A stretch of 64,000 nt of DNA from Pyrinomonadaceae bacterium MAG19_C2-C3 (lineage in GTDB: Bacteria; Acidobacteriota; Blastocatellia; Pyrinomonadales; Pyrinomonadaceae). The stretch lies in NCBI GenBank assembly GCA_024330265.1, contig JANDLT010000016.1:1-64000 (forward strand), written 5' to 3'. The translations under genes were made by a program, and so were the position numbers. The notes below the pieces were generated by a model. That model made no database searches and was not told where the DNA came from. It saw only the letters and a program-made list of their open reading frames with translations. Shown here in pieces: positions 6,279 to 14,183 of this stretch (positions within the stretch are counted from its first letter, which is position 1; each line of letters begins with the position of its first letter).

Positions 6279-9182
6279 ATGGTTGACAGGGATCAGAAAA
6301 TCTTTAATGAAGTGATGCCTTCTGATTTGATGGGGAGCTATTTTAATTATGCCTATAATCTGCCAATGGCGATGGATAACCCCTCTGTGATTTGGGAACA
6401 ACTACGGTGGAATCCTTGGCTTTCGATGGCTGTTTTTGACGACATGAGCATCAAGGACGCGGCGATTGCCAGTGCGTTAAGTACCCGCATTAACGGTGTA
6501 CTTGCCAAGTCGCGCACCGTGTTGCCGGCGGGCGAAAAACGACAAGATGCAAAGTTGGCAGAATTCATAGATGAAACACTCAACAGCTATTTCGACAGCT
6601 CGAACGACAGCGCGGGCGGTAACTTTGGGTTTGATAATTTTCTGGTCGAGGCACTTCATGCCGTGCCAATGGGCGTCGCAATCGGTGAAATCATTTGGGC
6701 GGACGGCGGCGATAGAATCTTCGTTCGTGATGTCAAATTCAAACCGCAGCACCTTTTTTCGTTTGGCGACACGGGTGCAGCGAGTTACTCGGCGAATACT
6801 TACCTGTATCCGCAGACCGGAGCGTTAAAACTGCGCGACGGCATCGGAGGTGCCGGGATTGCTGATAATCAAGCGTTACCGGAAGCGAAGTTTTTTGTTC
6901 ATAGTTACCGCCCGCGATACTCAAACCGTTGGGGTTCGCCGCTACTGCGTGAAGTCTTTTGGGCGAGTTGGTTTAAGCGAGCGGCGGCGAAACAGTGGCT
7001 CAAATACTTGGAGAAGGGTTCGGGTTCGGTCGTCGCGCGCTACAATGACGGGGCGAGTGCGGCGGAACAAGCACGCGCGCTCGAAGCCGCGCTCGCCGTG
7101 AATGAAGAATCGGCGGTCGCGTTGCCGACCAAGTTTCAGCTTGACGTGTTGGATTCGGTGCGGAATATCGGCGACGCGCATAAAGCATTTGTCGGCGAGT
7201 TCTGCGATGCGGAAATCGCGCGTGTGATTTTAGGGCAGACGTTGACGAGTCGCGGCAGCGAGGGCGGCGGCAGTCGCGCACTCGGCGAGGTTCACAACGA
7301 AGTGCGCGGCGAAAAGATTGAAGCGGATGCTAAGTCGTTGATGCTCGCGGTCAACACACGCATCGTGTTTCCGCTCGTCATGCTTAACTTCGGTGCGATC
7401 AAACGTCCGCCCGTGTGGACGATTAAATACAATCCGCAGCAAGACCTTTCATCCACGAGCGTATGGCTCGCCCGCCTCTGGGAAATGGGCCTTCCCGTCA
7501 AAAAATCCTACGTCTATAACACCTTCCAACTGCCGGAGGTGGCGGCTGATGATGAAGACATTTTGCCGCCGCCTTCCGAGTCCAAAGATTTGTCGCTGCC
7601 TGCCTCCGGCGTTGACTCTGCGAGTTTCGCGGAGTCAAAAAAAAAAGATACGGAGCGACAAATCAGAGAACAGGTTGAACTCGAAAACGGAACGCTTCAA
7701 GAGGTTGCGCCCATCTATGATGGAATGATGCGTGACTTTATCGAGCGATTGGAATCGCTCGACGATTTGCGCGCGGCGACGCAAGACGAGTTTTATAGCT
7801 CGCTTGAAACCGCTTTCAATCAGCTTTCAGAATTGCTTGCCGATGGTTTGCTCGCGGCGTATCTGCTGGCGATGTATCAACTTCAAAGCGCGCCGGGGAT
7901 TGCCGAGTTTGCCGACCTAACCACAAGCTTTGATTTACCGTCGCGGGAAGCGATTGATTTTTTTCGCGGCAAGCGCGTGGTTGATGCTCAAGAGTTTTAT
8001 GCACTTAATGCACAGGCACGGGCGGCATCGTTCACGGTGTCTGGAATCTACAAAACCGATGTGCGAGAAGCCTTCAAAGAGGAGATTGCCACCGCGTTAG
8101 AAATCGGAAGAACGCAGCGCGATGTGGTTGCAAACTTCAAGAGTATCCTTGATGGCAAGGGTCATAAGCGGCTTGGCGACTTCCACTTAGAAACAGTCGC
8201 GCGAGTTTCAATGCAACAGGCATACGGGACAGGTCGCCGTCGCGCCTTAGAATCTTCAAGCGTATTACTCCCCTTCTGGACGTATAACGCCGTGCTGGAT
8301 GACCGGACGCGAGCGCAGCACGCCGCTCTTGACGGCGCGACGTTTGCGTTTGACCATCCGTTTTGGGAAACCTACTTTCCTCCTATCGGTTTTAACTGCC
8401 GATGCACCGTGACCGCTTCGCCTGCGATGCCTGACGGCTACGACAAGGACAATCCGAGTGGGAAAGCACCCATCGTCTATAACTCGAAAGGGATTCCGGC
8501 GAAAGCCGAAGTTGGGACGAGCGTGGTTGACTTGAACGTCGAAAAGTTCCCCGGCATTGCTCCTCAGTCGCGCTTGCAGGATACAATTGATAGTGCCGTG
8601 CAGCGCGCAGTTGCAGCGCGGCAAACGAAGCCGCACGCGAGTGTCTTAGGCATCACTCCGCAGAACCACGCCGCTACACCTGCGATGGTACAAGCTATCT
8701 ACGCCGCGCGTCGGACGGCTACGGAGACGGAGATTAGACAAATTCGGGAGCATCTTGCCGTTGCGCCGTTTAGTCGTAACCAAATAAATGTTAAGACGGT
8801 TGAGCGTGGCAAGAGTTATGCGGGCTATACGCTTGGAGCGCGCGAAGATTCGCTTATCTATCATCTCGTTAAGCGAGTGGAGATTGAAAAGCAGTGGGCA
8901 TACGGCACGGGATGGCAGGATTTTCTTGACGACCTACGGCGGTTGCTGTATTTACCAAACGCGCGTATCGGAATTGTCGAGCGGCGCGGCGGAATGCTCG
9001 TTTATGTCGTGCATCGTACCCGAACCGTTGTTGCAGCATCTCGATTAGGCATCACACCGGCAGATAATATGTTTCTTGTTTATTCGGTTTATGATGATAT
9101 ATTGATTACAGGTTATCAATTTTCCGACGTGGAAGAGGCGCGGGTTCTGCAACTGGCAAATAATATCTTATGGCTCAATTAG
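6279..9182 (+). CDS. fused portal (DUF935) - MuF head protein - C-terminal nuclease-like domain
   Basis: This 967-residue polypeptide combines what Mu encodes separately as gp29 and gpF. Residues 1 to about 450 resemble the DUF935 portal. About 470-750 resemble the MuF/SPP1 gp7 minor head protein, with the conserved region around LDDRTRAQHAALDG and a FNCRC motif. The last 150 residues form a separate domain with YHLVKR (His862), a conserved-looking ERRGG and LITGYQ (Thr944, Tyr946). That pattern recalls the barnase/EndoU/colicin/RelE-type nucleases found at MuF C-termini, a resemblance I infer from motif layout. Ten consecutive A bases (7637-7646) lie exactly at the portal-MuF junction and could allow slippage to a portal-only product. 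Confidence 0.88.
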   Translation: MVDRDQKIFNEVMPSDLMGSYFNYAYNLPMAMDNPSVIWEQLRWNPWLSMAVFDDMSIKDAAIASALSTRINGVLAKSRTVLPAGEKRQDAKLAEFIDETLNSYFDSSNDSAGGNFGFDNFLVEALHAVPMGVAIGEIIWADGGDRIFVRDVKFKPQHLFSFGDTGAASYSANTYLYPQTGALKLRDGIGGAGIADNQALPEAKFFVHSYRPRYSNRWGSPLLREVFWASWFKRAAAKQWLKYLEKGSGSVVARYNDGASAAEQARALEAALAVNEESAVALPTKFQLDVLDSVRNIGDAHKAFVGEFCDAEIARVILGQTLTSRGSEGGGSRALGEVHNEVRGEKIEADAKSLMLAVNTRIVFPLVMLNFGAIKRPPVWTIKYNPQQDLSSTSVWLARLWEMGLPVKKSYVYNTFQLPEVAADDEDILPPPSESKDLSLPASGVDSASFAESKKKDTERQIREQVELENGTLQEVAPIYDGMMRDFIERLESLDDLRAATQDEFYSSLETAFNQLSELLADGLLAAYLLAMYQLQSAPGIAEFADLTTSFDLPSREAIDFFRGKRVVDAQEFYALNAQARAASFTVSGIYKTDVREAFKEEIATALEIGRTQRDVVANFKSILDGKGHKRLGDFHLETVARVSMQQAYGTGRRRALESSSVLLPFWTYNAVLDDRTRAQHAALDGATFAFDHPFWETYFPPIGFNCRCTVTASPAMPDGYDKDNPSGKAPIVYNSKGIPAKAEVGTSVVDLNVEKFPGIAPQSRLQDTIDSAVQRAVAARQTKPHASVLGITPQNHAATPAMVQAIYAARRTATETEIRQIREHLAVAPFSRNQINVKTVERGKSYAGYTLGAREDSLIYHLVKRVEIEKQWAYGTGWQDFLDDLRRLLYLPNARIGIVERRGGMLVYVVHRTRTVVAASRLGITPADNMFLVYSVYDDILITGYQFSDVEEARVLQLANNILWLN
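7637..7646 (+). other. poly-A10 tract at the portal-MuF junction
   Basis: Ten A residues in a row encode the lysines at residues 454-456. One added A would give a stop after 13 more codons (portal of about 466 residues), and one lost A a stop after 29 (about 482 residues). Such runs are known sites of polymerase slippage, and also of sequencing error. Confidence 0.4.
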
Positions 9183-9454
9183 CACAACATCAAAGCACGG
9201 TTAATTCCCTGCTGTCTTACGTGATGGAACAATGGCGGTCAGTCCCGGAAATGGCGCGTGTGTGGGATAAGTTGTCGTCGGAAGAGCAAATGGTTTATGA
9301 ACAGGGGTGGACGATTGTTGACGACCGCGTGCGTGAACTCGATGCTTTGAAGTCGCAAGGCGCACTGGACGGTAAGCAACTAGAGCGTTACGGAAAACTC
9401 CAACAAGCGATTCGCCAACACGAGGAAAAGCTAAACCGGTTGTTTGCAAATTAA
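9170..9454 (+). CDS. small helical protein, candidate immunity partner of the MuF-linked domain
   Basis: This 94-residue protein is soluble and probably all-helical, rich in Trp, Glu and Gln, with no cysteine motif. Its ATG lies inside the end of the portal-MuF-toxin-like gene (13-base overlap). A small gene fused by overlap to the end of a putative toxin domain fits an immunity or antidote gene, but I recognise no immunity family, and it could equally be a head completion protein. Confidence 0.55.
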   Translation: MAQLAQHQSTVNSLLSYVMEQWRSVPEMARVWDKLSSEEQMVYEQGWTIVDDRVRELDALKSQGALDGKQLERYGKLQQAIRQHEEKLNRLFAN

Positions 9455-9562
9455 GCCTTACAATCGTTTTATTTCACCGTAAATAAGGAAAGACACGTTT
9501 CCGGCAGACAAATTGATTCTGTAAGCGTTAAACGGGCAATTGAACGGTGTTTTATTTGAAGC

Positions 9563-9757
9563 ATGGCTAACAACACTCCGCAAAGCAATCAACCGGCAGC
9601 CGGTTTCGAGATGGTGTTAATTACCTGCAAGTATTGCCGACGACCGCAGCTGGAAGTGACTCGTGATGCAAACGTCCTCATCCGGTGGAAATGTAAAGGG
9701 TGTCGTAATTGGCTCGTGTGCAAGATGCCGGAGTTAAAGTTTCTGCGAACACAGTGA
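9563..9757 (+). CDS. Com-like zinc-ribbon protein
   Basis: This 64-residue protein has two CxxC pairs (CKYC and CKGC, 23 residues apart from first to third Cys) in the spacing of the Mu Com family. In Mu, Com binds RNA and activates translation of the mom DNA-modification gene. No mom homologue is visible in this window. The gene stands alone between the MuF block and leader element copy 3. The zinc ribbon is clear; the Com assignment is moderate, and another small regulator is possible. Confidence 0.6.
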   Translation: MANNTPQSNQPAAGFEMVLITCKYCRRPQLEVTRDANVLIRWKCKGCRNWLVCKMPELKFLRTQ

Positions 9758-9802
9758 GGTGGCGTAGGTAGATACCCGCCCTCCGGGGGAGTAAAACTCA
9801 AA

Positions 9803-9846
9803 AGGCTCATCAGCAGCCCGTTGACCGCGAAGGTCAACGGGCTGCT
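9803..9846 (+). terminator. structured leader with terminator-like hairpin, copy 3
   Basis: AGGCT (9803-9807), six bases and CAGCCC (9814-9819) lead into a perfect 15-bp stem (9812-9826 with 9832-9846) with a GCGAA loop. TTTTCGTTT follows and runs directly into the ATG at 9855, so the next gene has no room for a ribosome site if transcription starts upstream of the stem. Confidence 0.8.
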
Positions 9847-9854
9847 TTTCGTTT

Positions 9855-10928
9855 ATGGCTAATTTCAATAACCAGTGGATGGAAATTTTCGCGGCTGGCG
9901 AGCGCGTTGACAGCGCGGGGCAGCGGCACATCATCACGCATGATTTTCTCGATGCGGTCGTGGCGAACTTCAATGCCGCCGAACACGAGCCGCCTGCGGT
10001 GATCGGGCATCCGGCGGATAACAAACCCGCATTCGGTTGGGTCGGCGAACTGCGGCGTGAGGGTCAGAGCCTCGAAGCGCGATTCAAGGAAACGGATGCA
10101 GATTTTGAGCAGATGGTCGAACGCGGGGCGTTTAAGAAACGCTCGGCGTCTTTTTACTTGGACGCAGGCAGCGCGGGAGTTTCGCGCGTGCCTGCGCTCC
10201 GGCATGTCGGTTTTTTAGGAGCGCAACCGCCAAGCGTCAAGGGTTTGCGCGAGATTCAATTCAGCGAAGGTGACGCTATCACTTTCAATTTTTCAGAAGG
10301 AGACACGATGACGGGAGAACAAGAAACATCGCTAGTCGAGCGCGTCACCAATGCGATTCAAGCGAAGTTCGCACAAGCGTTTGGTGGCGGCAACGCGCCA
10401 ACGCAACATGCAAGCTTCTCTGAACAGGACGTGCAGCGCATCGTCAACGACGCGATCACGAAAACCAAGACGGAACTGACGACTGACTTTTCAGAAAAGT
10501 TCACAGCGGTTGAAAACCAAAACAAATTATTGCGCGAGGCAGTCAGCACGTCGAGTGCGGCGCAAACCAGAGTCGAGATTATTTCTTTCTGCGAAGCATT
10601 GGGCAACGACAAGCTGCCACCCGCATTGAAGAATCTTGGCATTGTCGAATTTATGGAGTCGCTTGCCGCCGGTTCACCGGACGCGCAAAAAGTGACGACG
10701 ATTTCTTTCACTGAACAGGATGGGGCGAAGGTCGAGACGAAAACCGAAACGACGCAACTCGCGTGGTTCAAAAATTTCTTATCCGCGCTCGCGCCGATTA
10801 TCTCTTTTGGCGAGCAGTTCGGTGCGCTGAAAAGCACAGGCAATGATGCGGTGATAACCAATCCGGCGCGGATGGATGAGTTGCGCGCCAAAGACGGATT
10901 GCCGACGAAAACCGGAGGTGACAAATAA
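9855..10928 (+). CDS. Mu I-like capsid maturation protease with scaffold region
   Basis: This 357-residue protein resembles the Mu I family. The N-terminal 135 residues contain the typical DFLDAVVANFNA and AVIGHP regions and an FKKRSASFYLD stretch near the cleavage-associated part. The middle and C-terminus are helical and acidic, as expected for a fused scaffold. The protease trims scaffold and capsid during head maturation. An internal in-frame ATG with a strong ribosome site gives a second product (see 10308-10928). The ATG follows the hairpin of leader copy 3 without a ribosome site. Confidence 0.85.
   Translation: MANFNNQWMEIFAAGERVDSAGQRHIITHDFLDAVVANFNAAEHEPPAVIGHPADNKPAFGWVGELRREGQSLEARFKETDADFEQMVERGAFKKRSASFYLDAGSAGVSRVPALRHVGFLGAQPPSVKGLREIQFSEGDAITFNFSEGDTMTGEQETSLVERVTNAIQAKFAQAFGGGNAPTQHASFSEQDVQRIVNDAITKTKTELTTDFSEKFTAVENQNKLLREAVSTSSAAQTRVEIISFCEALGNDKLPPALKNLGIVEFMESLAAGSPDAQKVTTISFTEQDGAKVETKTETTQLAWFKNFLSALAPIISFGEQFGALKSTGNDAVITNPARMDELRAKDGLPTKTGGDK
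10308..10928 (+). CDS. internal-start scaffold protein, Mu Z-like
   Basis: Inside the protease gene, AGAAGGAGA (10295-10303) is followed by ATG at 10308, in frame at codon 152. Translation from here would give a 206-residue protein lacking the protease domain, the same nested arrangement as Mu I/Z and lambda C/Nu3. The site is far stronger than that of the full-length gene. The product is helical and glutamine/lysine-rich, as scaffolds are. Confidence 0.5.
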   Translation: MTGEQETSLVERVTNAIQAKFAQAFGGGNAPTQHASFSEQDVQRIVNDAITKTKTELTTDFSEKFTAVENQNKLLREAVSTSSAAQTRVEIISFCEALGNDKLPPALKNLGIVEFMESLAAGSPDAQKVTTISFTEQDGAKVETKTETTQLAWFKNFLSALAPIISFGEQFGALKSTGNDAVITNPARMDELRAKDGLPTKTGGDK

Positions 10929-11470
10929 TGCCGACACGAACAGTTGAAACTTATGAGCGGTATGAGCCGCTCGAAGCCACCAAACCGGAACTGGCGGTGA
11001 GCGTTCCGGCGACAGTCCTCCCCGCGCACATTGTCAAGCGCGGCGATGTCGTAGGCATCACCAGCACGAACTTTGCCAGACGCCGGACACGCACCGTCAC
11101 GACGGGGGCAGGATTTGCGACGAACTCGAACACGGGCGAAGTGGAAGACGCAAGTATCTTCGTCGCGGGCGATGAGATTCGCAAACTCGACGGCACGGTT
11201 ATCGGGACGGTGTTAGCGGTCACGGCAATCACGATTGTGTTGACCGCGAATGCCGCCGTCGCCGTCGCCGCCGGACAAGCCGTCATCGCGGCGGGCGGAG
11301 CGCACACGGCAAAGGGACTCGCGGGTAAGACAACCGACGGAACGACTGAATCAACGATTGATGTCTATATCGCGGGCATCTTCGATGAATCGCGCTTGCG
11401 CGGTTTGGATGCGACGGCGAAACAAGAACTCGGCGGCGCGTCTGTCGCTGGCGGAATCTTCAAACTTTAG
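10928..11470 (+). CDS. head decoration-like protein
   Basis: This 180-residue protein is Ala-, Thr- and Val-rich and beta-patterned; its start overlaps the stop of the protease gene by one base. It lies exactly between scaffold and major capsid, where lambda gpD-type decoration proteins are encoded, and the repeated VVGIT/GTVIGTVLAVT strands fit a small beta-barrel. It would stabilise the mature head. Sequence similarity is weak, so the role rests mostly on position. Confidence 0.65.
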   Translation: MPTRTVETYERYEPLEATKPELAVSVPATVLPAHIVKRGDVVGITSTNFARRRTRTVTTGAGFATNSNTGEVEDASIFVAGDEIRKLDGTVIGTVLAVTAITIVLTANAAVAVAAGQAVIAAGGAHTAKGLAGKTTDGTTESTIDVYIAGIFDESRLRGLDATAKQELGGASVAGGIFKL

Positions 11471-11482
11471 GAGGAAAGCACA

Positions 11483-12553
11483 GTGACAGGAATTACTTAT
11501 ACGTTTCCGACCAACCATGAACTGAACCTATTGGTGCAGGAATACAGCGTCGAGCGCGAGACGTTCATGGGCGAGGAAATCATGCCTTTCGAGCCGCAGA
11601 TGACACAGCGCGTGATGTGGGACGATTTAGACAGTGAGCGCGGCATGACGCACTTGCACAACATGGACACCGACCCGCGTACCGTCGGTCGACCCGGTTC
11701 GCGTGTGCGCTCGTATGAACCGATTTTCTTCAAAGAGCAAGAGCTAATCAAAGAATCGGATTTGCTGATGGCGCGGCAGTACGGCACGCTTAACGGTGTC
11801 ATCAACATTGACGAGTTGGTGATGCGGCGCAAGCGCGCCCTCGAAGACCGCGCCTATATCCGTGCGGAGCAGTTGCGCTGGATGGCACTCGGCGGCGAGG
11901 TTCACCTGAACGAAAACGGCGTGCGCGTGGACGAGACGTTTCCGGTGCAGCATTACTATCCGATTGTGCCGTGGACGGCGACCAACATGGCGACACCGCT
12001 CGCGGATTTTCTCGCGCAGCTATTGTTGTATCGCGGGACGGGAGCGACGGCGACGGGAGCGACCGCCTACATGAACCAGACGACGGCGAATGTGCTGCTG
12101 TCGAATACGAACGCCAACGACATCGCTGGATTCCGCGCGACCGACCAGCGTTCGACGACCTTTTCAATCGAAGAAGCAAACCGGATTCTGGCGGCGCGCG
12201 GTTGCCCGCAAATCAAAGTCTATGACATGGGCTACATTGACGAGGCGGGGCAGTTTCAGACGTTCATCGCTGACGGCGAAGTGCGCGTTGTAGGCAAGCG
12301 TCCGGGCGGGCAGCGTTTCGGAGCGATTGCGATGACGCCAAGTTTGCATCGCGTCGCAGCCGGATTGCCCGCTTCGGGGATGTTCTGCTTTGTCACCGTC
12401 AACGGGCAGCCCAACATGGGACGAGTAAGTATCGAGACGCTGGGAGCGATGGCGAATCCGAAGCTGGAAATCGTCGCCGGTTTTTACGGCGGACCGCTTG
12501 CACGCTACGGGCGTTCGATCATCAACATGCACGTCTTTATAGCGCGCACATAA
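11483..12553 (+). CDS. major capsid protein (lambda gpE-like)
   Basis: This 356-residue protein starts at GTG behind AGGAGGAAA. The sequence has the order of lambda E-type HK97-fold capsid proteins: an N-terminal arm (about 1-80), a long helix with ELVMRRKRALEDRAYIRAEQLRWMAL, a peripheral domain, then YDMGYID and a C-terminal A-domain. It forms the icosahedral shell. Following the protease and decoration genes strengthens the call. It belongs to the E family rather than Mu gpT, so the head genes are themselves mosaic. Confidence 0.85.
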   Translation: MTGITYTFPTNHELNLLVQEYSVERETFMGEEIMPFEPQMTQRVMWDDLDSERGMTHLHNMDTDPRTVGRPGSRVRSYEPIFFKEQELIKESDLLMARQYGTLNGVINIDELVMRRKRALEDRAYIRAEQLRWMALGGEVHLNENGVRVDETFPVQHYYPIVPWTATNMATPLADFLAQLLLYRGTGATATGATAYMNQTTANVLLSNTNANDIAGFRATDQRSTTFSIEEANRILAARGCPQIKVYDMGYIDEAGQFQTFIADGEVRVVGKRPGGQRFGAIAMTPSLHRVAAGLPASGMFCFVTVNGQPNMGRVSIETLGAMANPKLEIVAGFYGGPLARYGRSIINMHVFIART

Positions 12554-12575
12554 CGAGAGGGGAGAGGTGAAACCA

Positions 12576-12806
12576 ATGGCTAACAGCAATCAAGACGCCG
12601 AAGCGAAAGCGAAAGCTGACGCCGAAGCCAAGTCAAAGGCTGATGCAGAAGCGAAGGCGAAAGCACCGCAGAAGCGGCGCGTGGAAGTTCTCGTTGACAA
12701 CTTAGGTCCGAAGCTGCTCAAGCGCGGCGATGTCACGGACGACGAGCAGTACGCCGCTTTGATTGACGAAGACTACGGGCGGACGCTCGTGCGCGAGGTT
12801 AAGTAA
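12576..12806 (+). CDS. small phage protein with Ala/Lys repeat head
   Basis: This 76-residue protein carries an N-terminal low-complexity region of repeated (E/D)AKAKAD units (about residues 5-33), then a compact part containing LVDNLGPKLLKRGDVTDDEQ. GGGGAGAGG precedes the ATG. The C-terminal pattern is like small head-tail connector-region proteins found before gp36 in Mu-like phages. The function is unknown. Confidence 0.6.
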   Translation: MANSNQDAEAKAKADAEAKSKADAEAKAKAPQKRRVEVLVDNLGPKLLKRGDVTDDEQYAALIDEDYGRTLVREVK

Positions 12807-12810
12807 CCAA

Positions 12811-13278
12811 GTGGGATACATCACCACTGCCGATATGTTGGAGGAGTTGGGTGAAGACCGGCTCCTCCAACTGACCGACGACGACCGCACGGGGGCGATA
12901 AATACGCGCGTGGTCGAAGCGGCTTGCGAGAGCGCGACCGCGACGTTTGAATCTTATGCACGCACCCGTTATTCACTGCCAGTTCCGGCGACGTTTCTCG
13001 TTAAAAAGATTTGTCGTCAACTTGCGCGCTACGAATTAGAACTCCGGCGCGCGACGAGTGAAGAAAAAATCATCTCGCTGCAAAAGAGTTACTACACGCC
13101 GAACCTGAATTTATTGAAAGACATTCAGGCTGGCAAAGCCGCATTAGACATTCCGGCGGCAACGGAGACGGCTATCCATCCGGCGAGTCCCGACAAAGTT
13201 TTGCGACCCGACGACGGCGCGCTCAGACCCGCTAGCAGTAGAGGCGATTTCAGCCGCGAGAAATTGATTCGCTATTGA
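12811..13278 (+). CDS. Mu gp36-like protein (DUF1320), head-tail connector
   Basis: This 155-residue protein matches DUF1320, the Mu gp36 family: an N-terminal GYITTADMLEELGEDRLLQL helix pair, a VVEAACESATATFESYARTRY helix and PATFLVKKICRQLARYEL. The family is thought to act in the neck of the virion. I choose GTG 12811 because family members begin at this point; an upstream in-frame codon would overlap the previous gene. It lies in the usual place after the capsid gene. Confidence 0.8.
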   Translation: MGYITTADMLEELGEDRLLQLTDDDRTGAINTRVVEAACESATATFESYARTRYSLPVPATFLVKKICRQLARYELELRRATSEEKIISLQKSYYTPNLNLLKDIQAGKAALDIPAATETAIHPASPDKVLRPDDGALRPASSRGDFSREKLIRY

Positions 13279-13300
13279 TGCAGTCAAGCCGCCTAAATGT

Positions 13301-13651
13301 ATGACACCGACGCCGGAGTACGACTTACTGATTCCACGGGGAGCGACGTTTGAGCGCGGTTTTAATCTCACTAAGAATGGCGCGACTCCGAACGCGCCGA
13401 GAGTCCCACTTCCTTTAACCGGAGCGATTCCGCGCTTCACGCTTCGCACAGCGAACGGATTAACCAGAACGTGGAGCGTAGAGGGTGGGCAGCTGTTATT
13501 TGAGCCGCTTAACGGCAGAGTCGGCTTACTGCTCTCACCCGGCGCGATAGAAAATTTGGATTTCACAACGGCGACTTATCGCTTCACGGTCGAGTTTCCC
13601 AACGGCAAAACGAAGCTCTACTCGAAGGGCAAAGTCATAGTGATTGCCTGA
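13301..13651 (+). CDS. phage hypothetical protein, beta-rich
   Basis: This 116-residue protein begins with a pattern (LIPRGATFERGFNLTKNG) that recurs in small beta-sandwich proteins located in head and tail regions of many phages. It shows alternating strands throughout, an LLLSPGAIENLDF element and a final strand. A role as decoration or tail-attached beta protein is possible; no enzyme motif is present. Confidence 0.6.
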   Translation: MTPTPEYDLLIPRGATFERGFNLTKNGATPNAPRVPLPLTGAIPRFTLRTANGLTRTWSVEGGQLLFEPLNGRVGLLLSPGAIENLDFTTATYRFTVEFPNGKTKLYSKGKVIVIA

Positions 13652-13652
13652 A

Positions 13653-14162
13653 ATGCCGGAACTTCTCACGATTATCGAAGAACGCACGTATCTGGAAATC
13701 AATGATGCGAGCGAGAGCGTGCTGCTTGAAATCGTGACGGATGCCGACGTTGAGATTTTGGAAATCGCCGAACAAGGTCCGCCGGGTCCGCCCGGAACGG
13801 GAACGAGCGGGATTGAGTTTGAGTACCTTGCAGGAAAGCCGCTTGGCGGGCAGCGCGCGGTCATCCTCGACACTGACGGGCGGTTGGTGTATGCCGACCA
13901 CAGAACTTTGACACATCGTTTTCGCGTGCTCGGCATCACGCTGCACGCGGCATTGACGGATGAGCCTGTACTGGTGCGGGCGGCGGGTGTGATTAGTGAG
14001 CCGTCGTGGACGTGGACGGCAGATTTGCCGATTTTCGTTGCTACCGACGGGCAGTTGACGCAGGTTCCGCCCCTGTTTGGTTTTCATAGAAGCGTTGGCG
14101 TCGCGCTTACTGAAGCTGAGATTTTGGTGCGGATTGAACTTCCGATTTTACTGGCGGCATAA
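13653..14162 (+). CDS. phage hypothetical protein with short collagen-like linker
   Basis: This 169-residue protein has an N-terminal beta hairpin region, a short GPPGPPGTG collagen-like stretch (about residues 47-55) and a C-terminal beta-rich domain with ADHRTLTHRFRVLGIT and repeated VALTEAEILVRI strands. Collagen-like stretches are common in phage fibre or head-decoration proteins. The ATG at 13653 directly follows the previous stop. The function is unknown. Confidence 0.6.
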   Translation: MPELLTIIEERTYLEINDASESVLLEIVTDADVEILEIAEQGPPGPPGTGTSGIEFEYLAGKPLGGQRAVILDTDGRLVYADHRTLTHRFRVLGITLHAALTDEPVLVRAAGVISEPSWTWTADLPIFVATDGQLTQVPPLFGFHRSVGVALTEAEILVRIELPILLAA

Positions 14163-14183
14163 AAACTTTAGGAGTGCGAACTG

